Assembly (NCBI GenBank): GCA_018139225.1
Contig: JAGSNX010000001.1
Span: 124,001 to 188,000 of the forward strand
Direction of reading: 5' to 3'
Origin: Microvirga sp. SRT01
Lineage (GTDB): Bacteria; Pseudomonadota; Alphaproteobacteria; Sphingomonadales; Sphingomonadaceae
Length of the DNA stretch: 64,000 bases
The position numbers and the translations under genes are program-made. The first letter of the stretch is position 1; the number at the start of each line of letters is the position of its first letter. The notes under the pieces were generated by a model. That model had not been told where the DNA came from and searched no databases. It saw nothing but the letters and a program-made list of their open reading frames with translations. Below are positions 8,929-17,885 of this stretch, in pieces.

Positions 8929-10292
8929 TCCCGCTCGCCGGGCGCCCGATCCTCACCGCCGTGCAGATGTGGGTGGCGGAAGCGGCGCATGGCGACCTCG
9001 CGGGATTGATGGAGCAGGCAGGGCAGGGGATAGCGACCGCCGTCCGCCGCCTCGCAACGGGGGCGGAGGTGCTCATCCTCTGCGGCCCCGGCAACAATGG
9101 CGGCGATGGCTATGTCGCGGCGCGTCGGCTTGCGGAGTCGGGGCACCCGGTGCGCGTGGCCGCGTCCGCTCCACCCGCCACCGATCTCGCGCGCGCCGCT
9201 GCCGACCGCTGGATCGGCGCGGTCGAGCGGCTGGCGGATGCCGCGCCCGCACCGATCCTCGTCGACTCGCTGTTCGGCACCGGCCTGTCGCGCCCGCTCG
9301 CCGACGATGTCGCGCACCATCTTCACCGGCTGGCCGCATCCGCGCGCCTGTTGATCGCGGTCGACCTGCCCAGCGGCGTCGCCACCGACGACGGCAGCGT
9401 CCTGACCGAACCGCCCGCCGCCGACCTGACGCTGGCGCTCGGCCACGCCAAGCCCGCACACCTCCTCCAGCCCGCCGCCCGCTACAGCCGTAACGCTCGC
9501 ATCATCGACATCCTGGCTCCCTCCGGGAAAGTGAAGGGTGAGGGCAGCACAACCTTCGTCCTGTCGACCCCCGATCTCCCAGAACCCGGGCCCGACTCGC
9601 ACAAGTTCACCCGCGGCATGGTCGCGGTCGTCGCGGGTGCGATGCCGGGCGCGAGCGATCTCGCCAGTCTTGCCGCGATGCATGCCGGCGCGGGCTACGT
9701 CCTGCATCTCGGCGACGCCGACGGCATCCCGCACGCGCTGGTCCGCAAGACCTACAGCGACGCCGCACTCGACGATCCCCGCATCGGCGCGGTCGTGATC
9801 GGCCCCGGCCTCGGCCGCGACGATACCGCCCGCGCGCGCCTCGCCGCCGCGCTCGCCAGCCGCCGTCCGCTGGTGATCGACGGCGACGCGCTGCATCTGT
9901 TCGACCCCGACGCATCGCGCCATGCGCCGGCGATCCTCACACCCCATGCCGGCGAGTTCAAGGCGCTGTTCGGCCACACCCATTCGAGCAAGATCGACCG
10001 TGCCCGCGCCGCCTCCGCCCGCGCCGACGCCATCGTGATCTACAAAGGCCCCGACACCGTCATCGCCGTACCCGACGGCCGCGCGGTGGTTGCCGGCGAC
10101 GCCAGCGACTGGCTCTCCACCGCCGGCACCGGCGACGTGCTGGCCGGCGCGACCGGGGCGATGCTGGCGAGCGGCCTCGATCCGTTCGCCGCCGCCTGCG
10201 CCGCGGTATGGCTGCACGGCGAGGCCGCACGCCTTTGCGGACGGTCCTTCATTGCCGACGACCTCGCCGCCGCGCTATCGCGCGTCCGATGA
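8925..10292 (+). CDS. nnr: Bifunctional NAD(P)H-hydrate epimerase / ADP-dependent dehydratase
   Basis: Repairs hydrated NADH and NADPH. The N-terminal epimerase domain (about 1-210) carries CGPGNNGGDGYVAARRL (53-69), DSLFGTG and DLPSGV; the C-terminal ribokinase-like dehydratase domain (about 225-455) carries HKFTRG, IGPGLG, DGDALHL, TPHAGEF, KGPDTVI and STAGTGDVLAG. The two-domain form of 455 residues is usual in bacteria. It starts with GTG inside the stop of the lipoprotein gene, and its own stop overlaps the next ATG (ATGA), so three genes appear translationally linked. Confidence 0.95.
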   Translation: MIPLAGRPILTAVQMWVAEAAHGDLAGLMEQAGQGIATAVRRLATGAEVLILCGPGNNGGDGYVAARRLAESGHPVRVAASAPPATDLARAAADRWIGAVERLADAAPAPILVDSLFGTGLSRPLADDVAHHLHRLAASARLLIAVDLPSGVATDDGSVLTEPPAADLTLALGHAKPAHLLQPAARYSRNARIIDILAPSGKVKGEGSTTFVLSTPDLPEPGPDSHKFTRGMVAVVAGAMPGASDLASLAAMHAGAGYVLHLGDADGIPHALVRKTYSDAALDDPRIGAVVIGPGLGRDDTARARLAAALASRRPLVIDGDALHLFDPDASRHAPAILTPHAGEFKALFGHTHSSKIDRARAASARADAIVIYKGPDTVIAVPDGRAVVAGDASDWLSTAGTGDVLAGATGAMLASGLDPFAAACAAVWLHGEAARLCGRSFIADDLAAALSRVR

Positions 10293-11455
10293 GCACCATC
10301 CTCCGCGTCGCCGCGCCCGGCGACGGCGTCGCCGACGACGGCCGCCACGCCCCCTTCGCCGCCCCCGGCGACACGCTGACCGACAGTTTCGAGGTCATTC
10401 CCGGCCCGCACCATCAGGTGCCGCCATGCCGCCATTTCCCGCAATGCGGCGGCTGTCAGCTCCAGCATCTCGACGAGGAGAGCTATGCCGGCTTCGTCAC
10501 CGACCGTATCGCATCGGCGCTGGACGGGCAGGGGCTGAGCGCCCCCATCCGCCCGGCAATCGTCTCGCCGCCCAATACCCGCCGCCGCGCGACTCTGCAC
10601 GCGGAACGCGGGGTGCTCGGCTTCACCGCAGAGGGCAGTCACCGCGTCGTCGACATGCGCGAATGCCACATCCTCGCGCCCGAACTGTTCGCGCTCGTCG
10701 CGCCGTTGCGCGCGCTGTTCCAGAAGCTGGGCCTCAAGCGTCGCGCCGACGTCCACCTGACGCTCTCCGATCAGGGGCCCGACGTTCTCGTCAGCGGCTT
10801 CGCGCCGGAGGGACTGGCCGCCGCCGAGGCGCTGACCAGCTTCTGCGACCGGCACAAGGTCGCGCGCTTCTGCGTCGACGACGGCCAAGGCCCCGAAGCG
10901 CGCTGGGAGCCGCAACCGGTGACGATCACGCTCGGCGGCATCCCCGTCGCGCTGCCCCCCGGATCGTTCCTGCAAGCCACGCGCGAGGGGGAGGACGCGC
11001 TGGTCGCCGCCGTCCGCGAAGCGACGGCCGGAGCGCGCACCGTCGCCGACCTGTTCGCCGGGCTCGGCACCTTCGCGCTCGCGTTGCCGTCCAAGGTCTA
11101 TGCGGCGGAGGGCGCGCGCGACGCGCTGATGGGGCTGAAGGCCGCTGCGCACGCCCGTCAGCTGCCGGTGTTCACCGAGCATCGCGACCTCTATCGCCGG
11201 CCCCTGACGGTGGCGGAACTCGATCGCTTCGATGCGATCGTCATCGACCCGCCCCGCGCGGGCGCGCGCGAACAGGCCGCCGCGCTCGCCGCCTGCAAGA
11301 CGCCGCGTCTCGCCTATGTCTCCTGTAACCCCGCGACGTTCGCCCGCGATGCGAAGTCGATGGTCGAGGAGGGCTGGCGCATCGACTGGGTCCAGCCGGT
11401 CGGCCAGTTCCGCTGGTCCACCCACGTCGAACTCGCAGCCTGCCTGAGTCGCTAA
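10289..11455 (+). CDS. Class I SAM-dependent RNA 5-methyluridine methyltransferase (RlmD/TrmA-like)
   Basis: 388 residues from the ATG that overlaps the nnr stop. Four Cys arranged as in the iron-sulfur RumA/RlmD branch: C47, C53, C56 (CRHFPQCGGC) and C126 (MRECHIL). The Rossmann methyltransferase core shows DLFAGLGTFAL (254-264), DPPRAGAREQ (320-329) and catalytic Cys C346 in YVSCNPATFARD. It makes m5U in rRNA (or tRNA); the exact target cannot be decided here. It is shorter at the N-terminus than enzymes with a full TRAM domain. Confidence 0.9.
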   Translation: MSTILRVAAPGDGVADDGRHAPFAAPGDTLTDSFEVIPGPHHQVPPCRHFPQCGGCQLQHLDEESYAGFVTDRIASALDGQGLSAPIRPAIVSPPNTRRRATLHAERGVLGFTAEGSHRVVDMRECHILAPELFALVAPLRALFQKLGLKRRADVHLTLSDQGPDVLVSGFAPEGLAAAEALTSFCDRHKVARFCVDDGQGPEARWEPQPVTITLGGIPVALPPGSFLQATREGEDALVAAVREATAGARTVADLFAGLGTFALALPSKVYAAEGARDALMGLKAAAHARQLPVFTEHRDLYRRPLTVAELDRFDAIVIDPPRAGAREQAAALAACKTPRLAYVSCNPATFARDAKSMVEEGWRIDWVQPVGQFRWSTHVELAACLSR

Positions 11456-11620
11456 TTCGAAAACCAACCGATCCTGTCGGGAAGATTGTTCACGCAAGAC
11501 GCAAAGACGGGGAAGCCTTCTGGATATTCAGGCCGAAAGAATCCTCAAAACGTTGGCGGACCGTTCCTCTTCCTGTCCGCGCGTCCGCGCGAAACTCGCA
11601 GCGTGGTCACATCGGCTTGA

Positions 11621-11684
11621 TCCGTTCGTGCTGAGCCTGTCGAAGCACAGATCATGCGCGAGCCCCTCGACAAGGTTGGTGCGC
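11621..11684. repeat. REP-like intergenic repeat pair
   Basis: The 249-base gap 11456-11704 has no convincing gene. Bases 11621-11647 match a repeat type I know from many proteobacterial genomes (core gtgctgagcctgtcgaagc), followed at about 11656-11684 by a degenerate inverted copy (ctcgacaaggttggtgcgcg). An earlier tract at 11488-11514 carries a short imperfect direct repeat (gcaagac / gcaaagac). The gap lies at the 3' ends of two convergent genes, a common site for such elements. Confidence 0.55.
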
Positions 11685-11704
11685 GCCGATCGGATGGGCC
11701 AACG

Positions 11705-12460
11705 TCACGTCGTTACGCTGTCGGGATACACCGCCCCGACAAAGAACAACCCGTCCGGCGGCGCATTCAGGCCCAGCCGCGACCGATCCCGCGCCGCCAG
11801 CGCAGCCCCGACATCGTCCACCGCCCATCGTCCCATGCCGACCAGCGCCAGACACCCGACCATCGACCGCACCTGATGATGCAGAAACGACCGCGCCGCC
11901 GCCTTCACCGCGAGCCGCTCGCCGACCCGCTCAACCGCGAGCACGTCCAGCGTCCGCACCGGGCTGTCCGCCTGACAATGCGCCGACCGGAAGGTGGTGA
12001 AGTCATGCCGCCCCACCAGCATCGCCGCCGCGCGCGCCATTGCCTCCTCGTCCAGCGGCTGCGGGACCTGCCATGCCAGCCCGGCCTCCCATGTCAGCGG
12101 CGCCCGCCGGTTGACGATCCGGTACTCATACGCCCGCCCGATGCAGGAGAAGCGCGCATGCCAGTCGGCCGCGACCTCCTCGCACGCCAGCACCGCCACC
12201 GGATGCGGCCGCAGCCGCGCATTCAGCGCCTCCATCAGGCGGAACGCCGCGAAGGGCTTCGCGACATCGCAATGCGCCCGCATCGCCAGCCCATGCACGC
12301 CGGCATCGGTCCGGCCCGCGGCGTGCACCGCCACCTCTTCGCCAGTTACCGCGAACGCCGCCGCCTCCAGCGCACCCTGAACCGACGGTCCGTGCGACTG
12401 CCGCTGCCAGCCCATGAAGGGCCGGCCGTCAAACTCCACCGTCAGCGCGAACCGCTTCAA
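11705..12460 (-). CDS. truA: tRNA pseudouridine(38-40) synthase
   Basis: Converts U38-U40 of tRNA anticodon stems to pseudouridine. Catalytic Asp D52 lies in [10 protein letters not shown]; the N-terminal [12 protein letters not shown] and the C-terminal [12 protein letters not shown] motifs are present. The start is a TTG at 12460 that overlaps the fmt stop codon (TTGA); this gives 251 residues, the normal TruA length, whereas the longer frame runs into fmt in another reading frame. Co-transcribed and probably coupled with fmt. Confidence 0.94.
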   Translation of the reverse strand: MKRFALTVEFDGRPFMGWQRQSHGPSVQGALEAAAFAVTGEEVAVHAAGRTDAGVHGLAMRAHCDVAKPFAAFRLMEALNARLRPHPVAVLACEEVAADWHARFSCIGRAYEYRIVNRRAPLTWEAGLAWQVPQPLDEEAMARAAAMLVGRHDFTTFRSAHCQADSPVRTLDVLAVERVGERLAVKAAARSFLHHQVRSMVGCLALVGMGRWAVDDVGAALAARDRSRLGLNAPPDGLFFVGAVYPDSVTT

Positions 12461-13509
12461 AGCTGGGTCCCGACGGGGATCGGAAAGCCCCGCAACAGAT
12501 CGTCGGCAGAGGTCACCCCGCGCCCGGCCCGCTGCACCAGCGTCGGCCGGATCGCGCCCGACCCGCACGCGATCGTCAGCGCGTCGTCCAGGGCGGTGCC
12601 GGGGGCTATGCCGACCCCGTCATCCCCGCTCTCCCCGTCACAGCCGCCGTCACCCCAGCGAACGCTGGGGTCTCGCGCGGCAGGCGTCTCGCTCTCCCCG
12701 GAAAGACCCCAGTTTTCGCCGGGGAGACTGGCGGAGTGACCCGGATCGACAAGCGCGGGGCTTGCACCCACCACCGCCGCCAGCACCTTGACCCGCTCTC
12801 CCCCGATCTCGAACCAGGCCCCCGGTGCCGGGTTCATCGCCCGCACCAGCCGTTCGACCTCCACAGCACTTCGCGAGAAGTCGATCCGCGCCTCGGCCTT
12901 GTCGATCTTCGCCGCATAGGTGACGCCGTCCTCCGGCTGCGGCACGGGCGGGTGCCCGGCAAGGTCACCCAGCACTGCGACCATCAACCGCGCGCCGAGC
13001 GTCGCTAGTTCGACGGTCAATTCGCCGGCCGTCTTGGCGTCGATCGGGGTCTGCCCCTCCAGCCGTACGGGACCGGTATCCAGCCCGGCTTCCATCTGCA
13101 TGATCCCGACGCCCGTCTCGGCATCGCCCGCCAGGATCGCCCGCTGCACCGGCGCCGCCCCGCGCCACCGCGGCAACAGCGATCCGTGCACGTTCAGGCA
13201 GCCATGCACCGGCGCATCCAGTACCGCGCGCGGCAGGATCAGCCCGTACGCCGCGACGACCGCGACATCGGCGTTCCAGCCCGCGAACTCCGCCTGCGCC
13301 TCCGCGGTCCGGAGCGACACCGGCGTCCGCACCGCGATGCCGAGCACCTCGGCGCGTCGCTGCACCGGCGAGGCGACCAATTCGCGTCCGCGTCGTCCGC
13401 CCGGTCGCGGCGGTTGGCTGTATATTGCCACCACGTCGTGTCCGGCCGCGACCAGCGCGTCGAGCGTCGGCACCGCAAACTCCGGCGTTCCCATGAAAAC
13501 GATCCGCAT
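12457..13509 (-). CDS. fmt: Methionyl-tRNA formyltransferase with in-frame repeat-derived insert
   Basis: Formylates initiator Met-tRNA. The catalytic domain begins [11 protein letters not shown] (which fixes the start at 13509) and has N107/H109 in [13 protein letters not shown] and D145 in LDTG. The C-terminal domain resumes with [19 protein letters not shown]. At 350 residues it is about 40 longer than usual; the excess is a Gly/Asp/Ser-rich stretch at about residues 253-302 (bases 12604-12753) that corresponds to a REP-like inverted repeat in the DNA. The core residues are intact, so activity is expected. Divergent from recR across 56 bases. Confidence 0.95.
   Translation of the reverse strand: MRIVFMGTPEFAVPTLDALVAAGHDVVAIYSQPPRPGGRRGRELVASPVQRRAEVLGIAVRTPVSLRTAEAQAEFAGWNADVAVVAAYGLILPRAVLDAPVHGCLNVHGSLLPRWRGAAPVQRAILAGDAETGVGIMQMEAGLDTGPVRLEGQTPIDAKTAGELTVELATLGARLMVAVLGDLAGHPPVPQPEDGVTYAAKIDKAEARIDFSRSAVEVERLVRAMNPAPGAWFEIGGERVKVLAAVVGASPALVDPGHSASLPGENWGLSGESETPAARDPSVRWGDGGCDGESGDDGVGIAPGTALDDALTIACGSGAIRPTLVQRAGRGVTSADDLLRGFPIPVGTQL
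12653..12724. repeat. REP-like inverted pair inside fmt
   Basis: Two 21-base arms, 12653-12673 and 12704-12724, are inverted copies of each other at 18 of 21 positions; the left arm is itself strongly palindromic (ccccagcgaacgctgggg) and the right arm less so. The unit follows the pattern ccccRgcgaaNNcYgggg, the same as the hairpin upstream of aspS. It lies wholly within the fmt coding frame and is translated. Confidence 0.85.
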
Positions 13510-13565
13510 GGGCACGCTCTCGACACGCTGGCGGAGGCGGACGCAACCCCCTATCTGTTCCCGAC

Positions 13566-14162
13566 ATGGCCTCTCCCGAGATCGAAGCATTGACCCAGGC
13601 GCTCGCCCGCCTGCCCGGGCTCGGCCCCCGATCCGCCCGTCGCGCGGTGCTGCATCTGCTCAAGAAGCGGGAGGCGGCGCTCGGTCCGTTGCTGACCGCG
13701 CTGGCTGCGGTCGAGGAGCGGCTGGCGACCTGCTCCACCTGCGGCAACGTCGACACCACCGATCCCTGCTCGATCTGCGCCGACCAGCGCCGCGACGCGC
13801 GCGCGTTGTGCGTGGTGGAGGAGGTGGCCGACCTCTGGGCGCTCGACCGCTCGCGCCTGTTCCCCGGCCGCTTCCACGTGCTCGGCGGCCGGCTGTCCGC
13901 GCTCGAAGGTGTTCGCCCCGAGGACCTGTCGATCGACGCGCTCGTCCGCCGCATCGAACAGGGCGGCATCGACGAGGTCGTGCTGGCGATGAACGCCACG
14001 CTGGAGGGGCAGACGACCGCCCACTATCTTGCCGAGCGGATCGAGCGCTTCCCGGTGCGCGTCACCCAGCTCGCCCACGGCCTGCCGGTCGGCGGCGAAC
14101 TCGACTATCTCGACGAAGGCACGCTGGCGCAGGCGCTCAGAGCGCGGCGCCCCGTATCCTGA
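13566..14162 (+). CDS. recR: Recombination mediator RecR
   Basis: Works with RecF/RecO to load RecA at gaps. 198 residues, standard length. A helix-hairpin-helix ([16 protein letters not shown]), a four-Cys zinc finger (C56, C59, C68, C71) and a Toprim domain ([13 protein letters not shown] through LAMNATLEG) are in the expected order, with the C-terminal Walker-like [16 protein letters not shown]. Its last 26 bases overlap the 3' end of the convergent PEP-CTERM gene. Confidence 0.96.
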   Translation: MASPEIEALTQALARLPGLGPRSARRAVLHLLKKREAALGPLLTALAAVEERLATCSTCGNVDTTDPCSICADQRRDARALCVVEEVADLWALDRSRLFPGRFHVLGGRLSALEGVRPEDLSIDALVRRIEQGGIDEVVLAMNATLEGQTTAHYLAERIERFPVRVTQLAHGLPVGGELDYLDEGTLAQALRARRPVS

Positions 14163-14898
14163 CCGACGCGCGTCGACGGATCGCGCCGCCGACCATCCCG
14201 AACCCGGCGATCATCAGCGCCCAGCTCGCCGGCTCGGGAACCGTTGCGGCGTCGGTGATGGCGATCGAATAGCGGCTGTTGAGCGTCTTGCCCGTCGATG
14301 CGCCCAAAGCGTCGTCGGGATCGTTGCCGACCACATTCGTCGTCAGGTCGCCGACGAACATGCTGTAGCGACCCGCACCCAGCGTCACCGTCGAGGCGAA
14401 CGGGCCAGCGATCCGGCCGCTGTCGAACAGCGCAGCGCCACCGCTGCCCGTAATGCCGATCCTCTGCCCCAGCGGCACCGCGTCTTCGCCGCTGGTCGCG
14501 ACCGTTCCGGTCAGCGCGATGTCGGACCGCGTCGTCAGCACGAAATCGTAGAACAGCACGCCGACCGCTACCGCGACGGCGGTGCCCGGTCCGGTATAGC
14601 CCGTCGCCTGATCGAAGGCGATCGTCGCCGACGCGGACGACGTGAACTCCGCGATGATGCTGGACGCAGCACGGGCGGTCGAGGATGTTCCGATCCGGCT
14701 GGCCGCGTCGACGATCGACAGCGTTCCGGGGGCGGTGATCCCGTCATTGATCGACGACACGTCGGGACCGCCACCATCGACCCGCACGACGATGTTGGTG
14801 GCCCCCGTGGCGCGTTCGAAGATCACCGCCGCCGTGGCCGTACCCGGGACCACGACCGACGCTGCGCTCATGGCCGCAAGCTGGAATAGCGTGTTCAT
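14137..14898 (-). CDS. PEPxxWA-CTERM sorting-domain protein
   Basis: 253 residues. A signal peptide (about 1-24, ending TATAA) leads to a Thr/Ser/Ala-rich beta-type domain with no recognised enzyme motif, and a C-terminal tripartite sorting signal: [19 protein letters not shown] followed by IRRRA. Such proteins are handled by an exosortase and end up at the cell surface or in the exopolymer. The ATG at 14898 has an AAGGGG site 8 bases upstream. No exosortase is in view. The gene's 3' end overlaps recR by 26 bases on the other strand. Confidence 0.88.
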   Translation of the reverse strand: MNTLFQLAAMSAASVVVPGTATAAVIFERATGATNIVVRVDGGGPDVSSINDGITAPGTLSIVDAASRIGTSSTARAASSIIAEFTSSASATIAFDQATGYTGPGTAVAVAVGVLFYDFVLTTRSDIALTGTVATSGEDAVPLGQRIGITGSGGAALFDSGRIAGPFASTVTLGAGRYSMFVGDLTTNVVGNDPDDALGASTGKTLNSRYSIAITDAATVPEPASWALMIAGFGMVGGAIRRRASVRIRGAAL

Positions 14899-15021
14899 TG
14901 ATGAAACCCCTTTGCACGGCCGCCTACAAATGATCGTGTACCGGGTAAAGCAGGATGATCGCGTCCGGTCCCGGAACGGGGCATGCTTGACGGTTCGGCG
15001 GTTCGTCGGCATCCGGCGCGC

Positions 15022-15546
15022 ATGACCGTCCTCACCATTCTCGAAGTTCCCGATCCCGGCCTCCGCGCCGTCGCCGCACCGGTGGAGACCGTCGACGACA
15101 CCGTCCGCACCCTCGTCGCCGACATGACCGAGACGATGTACGCCGCGCACGGCATCGGCCTCGCTGCGACGCAGGTCGGCGTCGAGCGCCGCGTCGTCGT
15201 CATCGATCTTCAGTCGGAGGAGGACGAGGAGGGCAAGCCGGTCCGCGACCCGCATGCCTATATCAACCCCGAACTCCTGTCGGTCAGCGAGGATGTCGCC
15301 CGCTACAACGAGGGCTGCCTGTCGATCCCGGAGCAATATGCCGAGGTCGAGCGCCCCGCGCGCTGCCGGGTCCGCTGGCTCGATCTCGACGGCCAGACGC
15401 ACGAAGAGGAACTGGACGGACTGCTCTCGACCTGCATGCAGCATGAGATCGACCATCTCGACGGCATCCTCTTCATCGACCACATTTCCCGCCTGAAGCG
15501 CGACATGCTCATGAAAAAGCTGACGAAGATGCGCCGCAACGCCTGA
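15022..15546 (+). CDS. def: Peptide deformylase
   Basis: Removes the N-formyl group from new proteins. The three family motifs are complete: GIGLAATQ (44-51), EGCLS (Cys C99) and QHEIDHLDG (H141, E142, H145), the Cys and two His binding the metal. The ATG at 15022 gives the usual 174 residues; an in-frame ATG at 14983 would add 13. It is separated from fmt by other genes although the two act in one pathway. The 147 bases after it hold nothing I recognise. Confidence 0.96.
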   Translation: MTVLTILEVPDPGLRAVAAPVETVDDTVRTLVADMTETMYAAHGIGLAATQVGVERRVVVIDLQSEEDEEGKPVRDPHAYINPELLSVSEDVARYNEGCLSIPEQYAEVERPARCRVRWLDLDGQTHEEELDGLLSTCMQHEIDHLDGILFIDHISRLKRDMLMKKLTKMRRNA

Positions 15547-15693
15547 CGCGGTTTTGCGCTGTCGCACCGGCGGCGTTCCTGCTACGTTCCCTGCGCCTGT
15601 CCGATGTCGGATGGGTCGCGTCCCTGCATGCCGCGAACGAAAGACGAAACGATGCGCCAGACCCTCCACTTCATCCACTTCGGGGCCTGACGC

Positions 15694-17130
15694 ATGACCC
15701 CGGACCTTCTGATCGTCGGCATCCTCGCGGTGCTGGTCGGCCTCGCGGTCGGCTGGATCGTCGCCAGCCGCAGTGTCGCCAAGCTCGCCAGCGACCTCGC
15801 CGTCGCCAACACCCGCGCTGCCGATCTCGACATCGTCCGGCAGGCGCGTGACGCGGTCGAGCGCGAACGCAACGACGCGCTGCAGGAACTCGCCTGGCAC
15901 CGCGCACAGGCGGCCGAACGCATTGCCGCGCACGAAGCGGTCGTCGATCAGCTGGAGCAGGCCCGCGGCGCAATGCAGGACCTTGCCTCCTTGCGCGCGC
16001 AGAGCGAGGAGCGTCAGGCCGCCGCCGAGCAGACGATCCGCCACCTCGTAGAAGCGCGCGAGGTGATGACCGCGCAATTCGGTGCCGCCGCCGCGCGCGC
16101 GCTGGAGGGCGCTCAGGCGCAGTTCCTCGAACGTGCCCAGGCCCGCTTCACCGAATCCGAGCATACGTCGGGCCAGCGCCTCGCCGCGCTGCTGCAACCG
16201 GTCCACGACCGCCTGCAACGCTACGAGGAAGGCGTCGGCAAGGCGGAGGCGGAGCGTCGCGACGCATTTGGCAATCTCACCGGACTGATGGAATCGATGC
16301 GCGTCGGGCAGGAGACCGTCCGCAACGAGGCGTCGAAGCTGGTCAACGCGCTGCGCAACGCCCCCAAGGCACGCGGTCGCTGGGGCGAGCAGCAATTGCG
16401 CAACGTACTGGAAAATTGCGGCCTTTCAGAACACACCGACTTCCAGACCGAGGTCAGCGTGTCGGACGGGGAGGGTGGTCGCCTCCGCCCCGACGCGATC
16501 GTCCGCGTGCCCGGTGGCAAGTCACTGGTGATCGACGCCAAGGTGTCGCTCAACGACTATCAGGACGCGTTCGGCGCGGTCGACGATACCGAACGGCAAC
16601 TCGGGCTCTCGCGCCACGCCGCCTCGATGCGCGCGCACGTCAACGGGCTCGGCAACAAGAGCTACTGGAACCAGCTCGACGACGCCCCCGATTATGTCGT
16701 TATGTTCGTCCCCGGCGAACATTTCCTGTCCGCCGCGCTGGAGCATGACCCGACCCTCTGGGACTTCGCCTTCGACAAGCGCGTGCTGCTCGCCACCCCG
16801 ACCAACCTCATCGCCATCGCCCGCACCGTCTCGGCCGTCTGGCGACAGGAAAAGCTGGCCAAGCAGGCGGAGGAGATCGGAGCGCTTGGGAAGGAGCTTT
16901 ACATCCGCCTATCCAAGATGGGCGAGCACATCACCAAGCTCGGCCGCAACCTCGAAACCGCAAACACCGCCTACAACGCATTTGTCGGCAGCCTCGAAAG
17001 CCAGGTCCTGACCTCCGCGAAGCGGTTCGAGGCGCTGAATATCGATACGGCCGGCAAGACGATCGAACCGTTGCCGCTGGTCGAGAGCAGCCCGCGCCCG
17101 CTCGCCAAACTCATCAGCGCGGTGGAATAG
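15694..17130 (+). CDS. rmuC: DNA recombination protein RmuC homologue
   Basis: 478 residues: an N-terminal membrane segment (about 4-24), a long coiled coil rich in Glu/Ala/Arg (about 30-210), and the RmuC domain with ARGRWGEQQLRNVLENCGL, VIDAKVSLNDY and LLATPTNLIAIARTVSAVWRQEK. The domain is nuclease-like and the family limits DNA inversions at short repeats. Only 2 bases separate it from the ATPase gene, so the two are likely co-transcribed. Confidence 0.93.
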   Translation: MTPDLLIVGILAVLVGLAVGWIVASRSVAKLASDLAVANTRAADLDIVRQARDAVERERNDALQELAWHRAQAAERIAAHEAVVDQLEQARGAMQDLASLRAQSEERQAAAEQTIRHLVEAREVMTAQFGAAAARALEGAQAQFLERAQARFTESEHTSGQRLAALLQPVHDRLQRYEEGVGKAEAERRDAFGNLTGLMESMRVGQETVRNEASKLVNALRNAPKARGRWGEQQLRNVLENCGLSEHTDFQTEVSVSDGEGGRLRPDAIVRVPGGKSLVIDAKVSLNDYQDAFGAVDDTERQLGLSRHAASMRAHVNGLGNKSYWNQLDDAPDYVVMFVPGEHFLSAALEHDPTLWDFAFDKRVLLATPTNLIAIARTVSAVWRQEKLAKQAEEIGALGKELYIRLSKMGEHITKLGRNLETANTAYNAFVGSLESQVLTSAKRFEALNIDTAGKTIEPLPLVESSPRPLAKLISAVE

Positions 17131-17132
17131 GG

Positions 17133-17885
17133 ATGGCGCGGGGCCGTCACACCACGCTCCCGCCACCCTATCTCAAGCGCGTGTGGATCGACCCGGACGC
17201 CTTGGTCGATCACGCCGCCTACCCGTTCTGCCTGCCGCTGTTCGCGCGCGGGCCGTTCGAGCTGCAATTCGACGCACCCGTCACGATCCTCGTCGGCGAG
17301 AACGGCGTCGGCAAATCGACGCTGCTCGAAGGGATCGCCGTCCTTGCCGGCTTCGACGAGGGCGGCGGCGGCCCCGGCTACCGCGCGGTCGATCACAGCA
17401 CTGCGATCGAACGCGGCGGCGGCGACCTGGCCCGTGCGTTAAAGGCCGCATGGCTGCCCCGGATCGGGCAGGGCTGGTTCTTCCGCGCGGAGAGTTTCTT
17501 CACCGTCGCCCGATATCTGGACGCGGCCGGCAGTCCGTCAGCGGATTTCCTGTCCCACTCCCACGGCGAAGGCTTCCTGCGCTTCTTCGAGGAACGCTGT
17601 ACCCGCCCCGGTCTATTCATCTTCGACGAACCCGAGTCCGCGCTGTCGCCCAAACGCCAGTTCGACTTCCTGAAACTGCTGCGACGCATGCAGAACGAGA
17701 GCCGGACGCAGGTCATCATGGCGACCCACTCGCCCATCCTGATGGCGCTGCCGGGCGCGGCGCTGCTCCAGATGTCGCGCGGCGGCCTTGACGCGGTGGA
17801 GCTGAAGGAAACCGACCATTATCGCCTGACCCGCGAATTCATCCTCGACCCGCACGGCATCACCGCGGCGATGCTGGACGAGTAA
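17133..17885 (+). CDS. AAA/ABC-type ATPase, COG3910-like
   Basis: A 250-residue soluble ATPase of the ABC/SMC-like fold: Walker A GENGVGKST (55-63), Walker B LFIFDEPES (161-169) and a switch His in MATHSP. SHSHGEGF before Walker B resembles an ABC signature. No membrane segment or partner permease is present. Such stand-alone ATPases are common and poorly understood; the role is unknown. It directly follows rmuC, hinting at a DNA-related task. Its TAA stop directly abuts the stop codon of the convergent methyltransferase gene, with no base between. Confidence 0.85.
   Translation: MARGRHTTLPPPYLKRVWIDPDALVDHAAYPFCLPLFARGPFELQFDAPVTILVGENGVGKSTLLEGIAVLAGFDEGGGGPGYRAVDHSTAIERGGGDLARALKAAWLPRIGQGWFFRAESFFTVARYLDAAGSPSADFLSHSHGEGFLRFFEERCTRPGLFIFDEPESALSPKRQFDFLKLLRRMQNESRTQVIMATHSPILMALPGAALLQMSRGGLDAVELKETDHYRLTREFILDPHGITAAMLDE

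Noticed and set aside
14899..16395. N-terminal extension of the PEP-CTERM frame by about 500 codons
   Set aside because: Runs antisense through def and rmuC; a good ribosome site and signal peptide fix the start at 14898.
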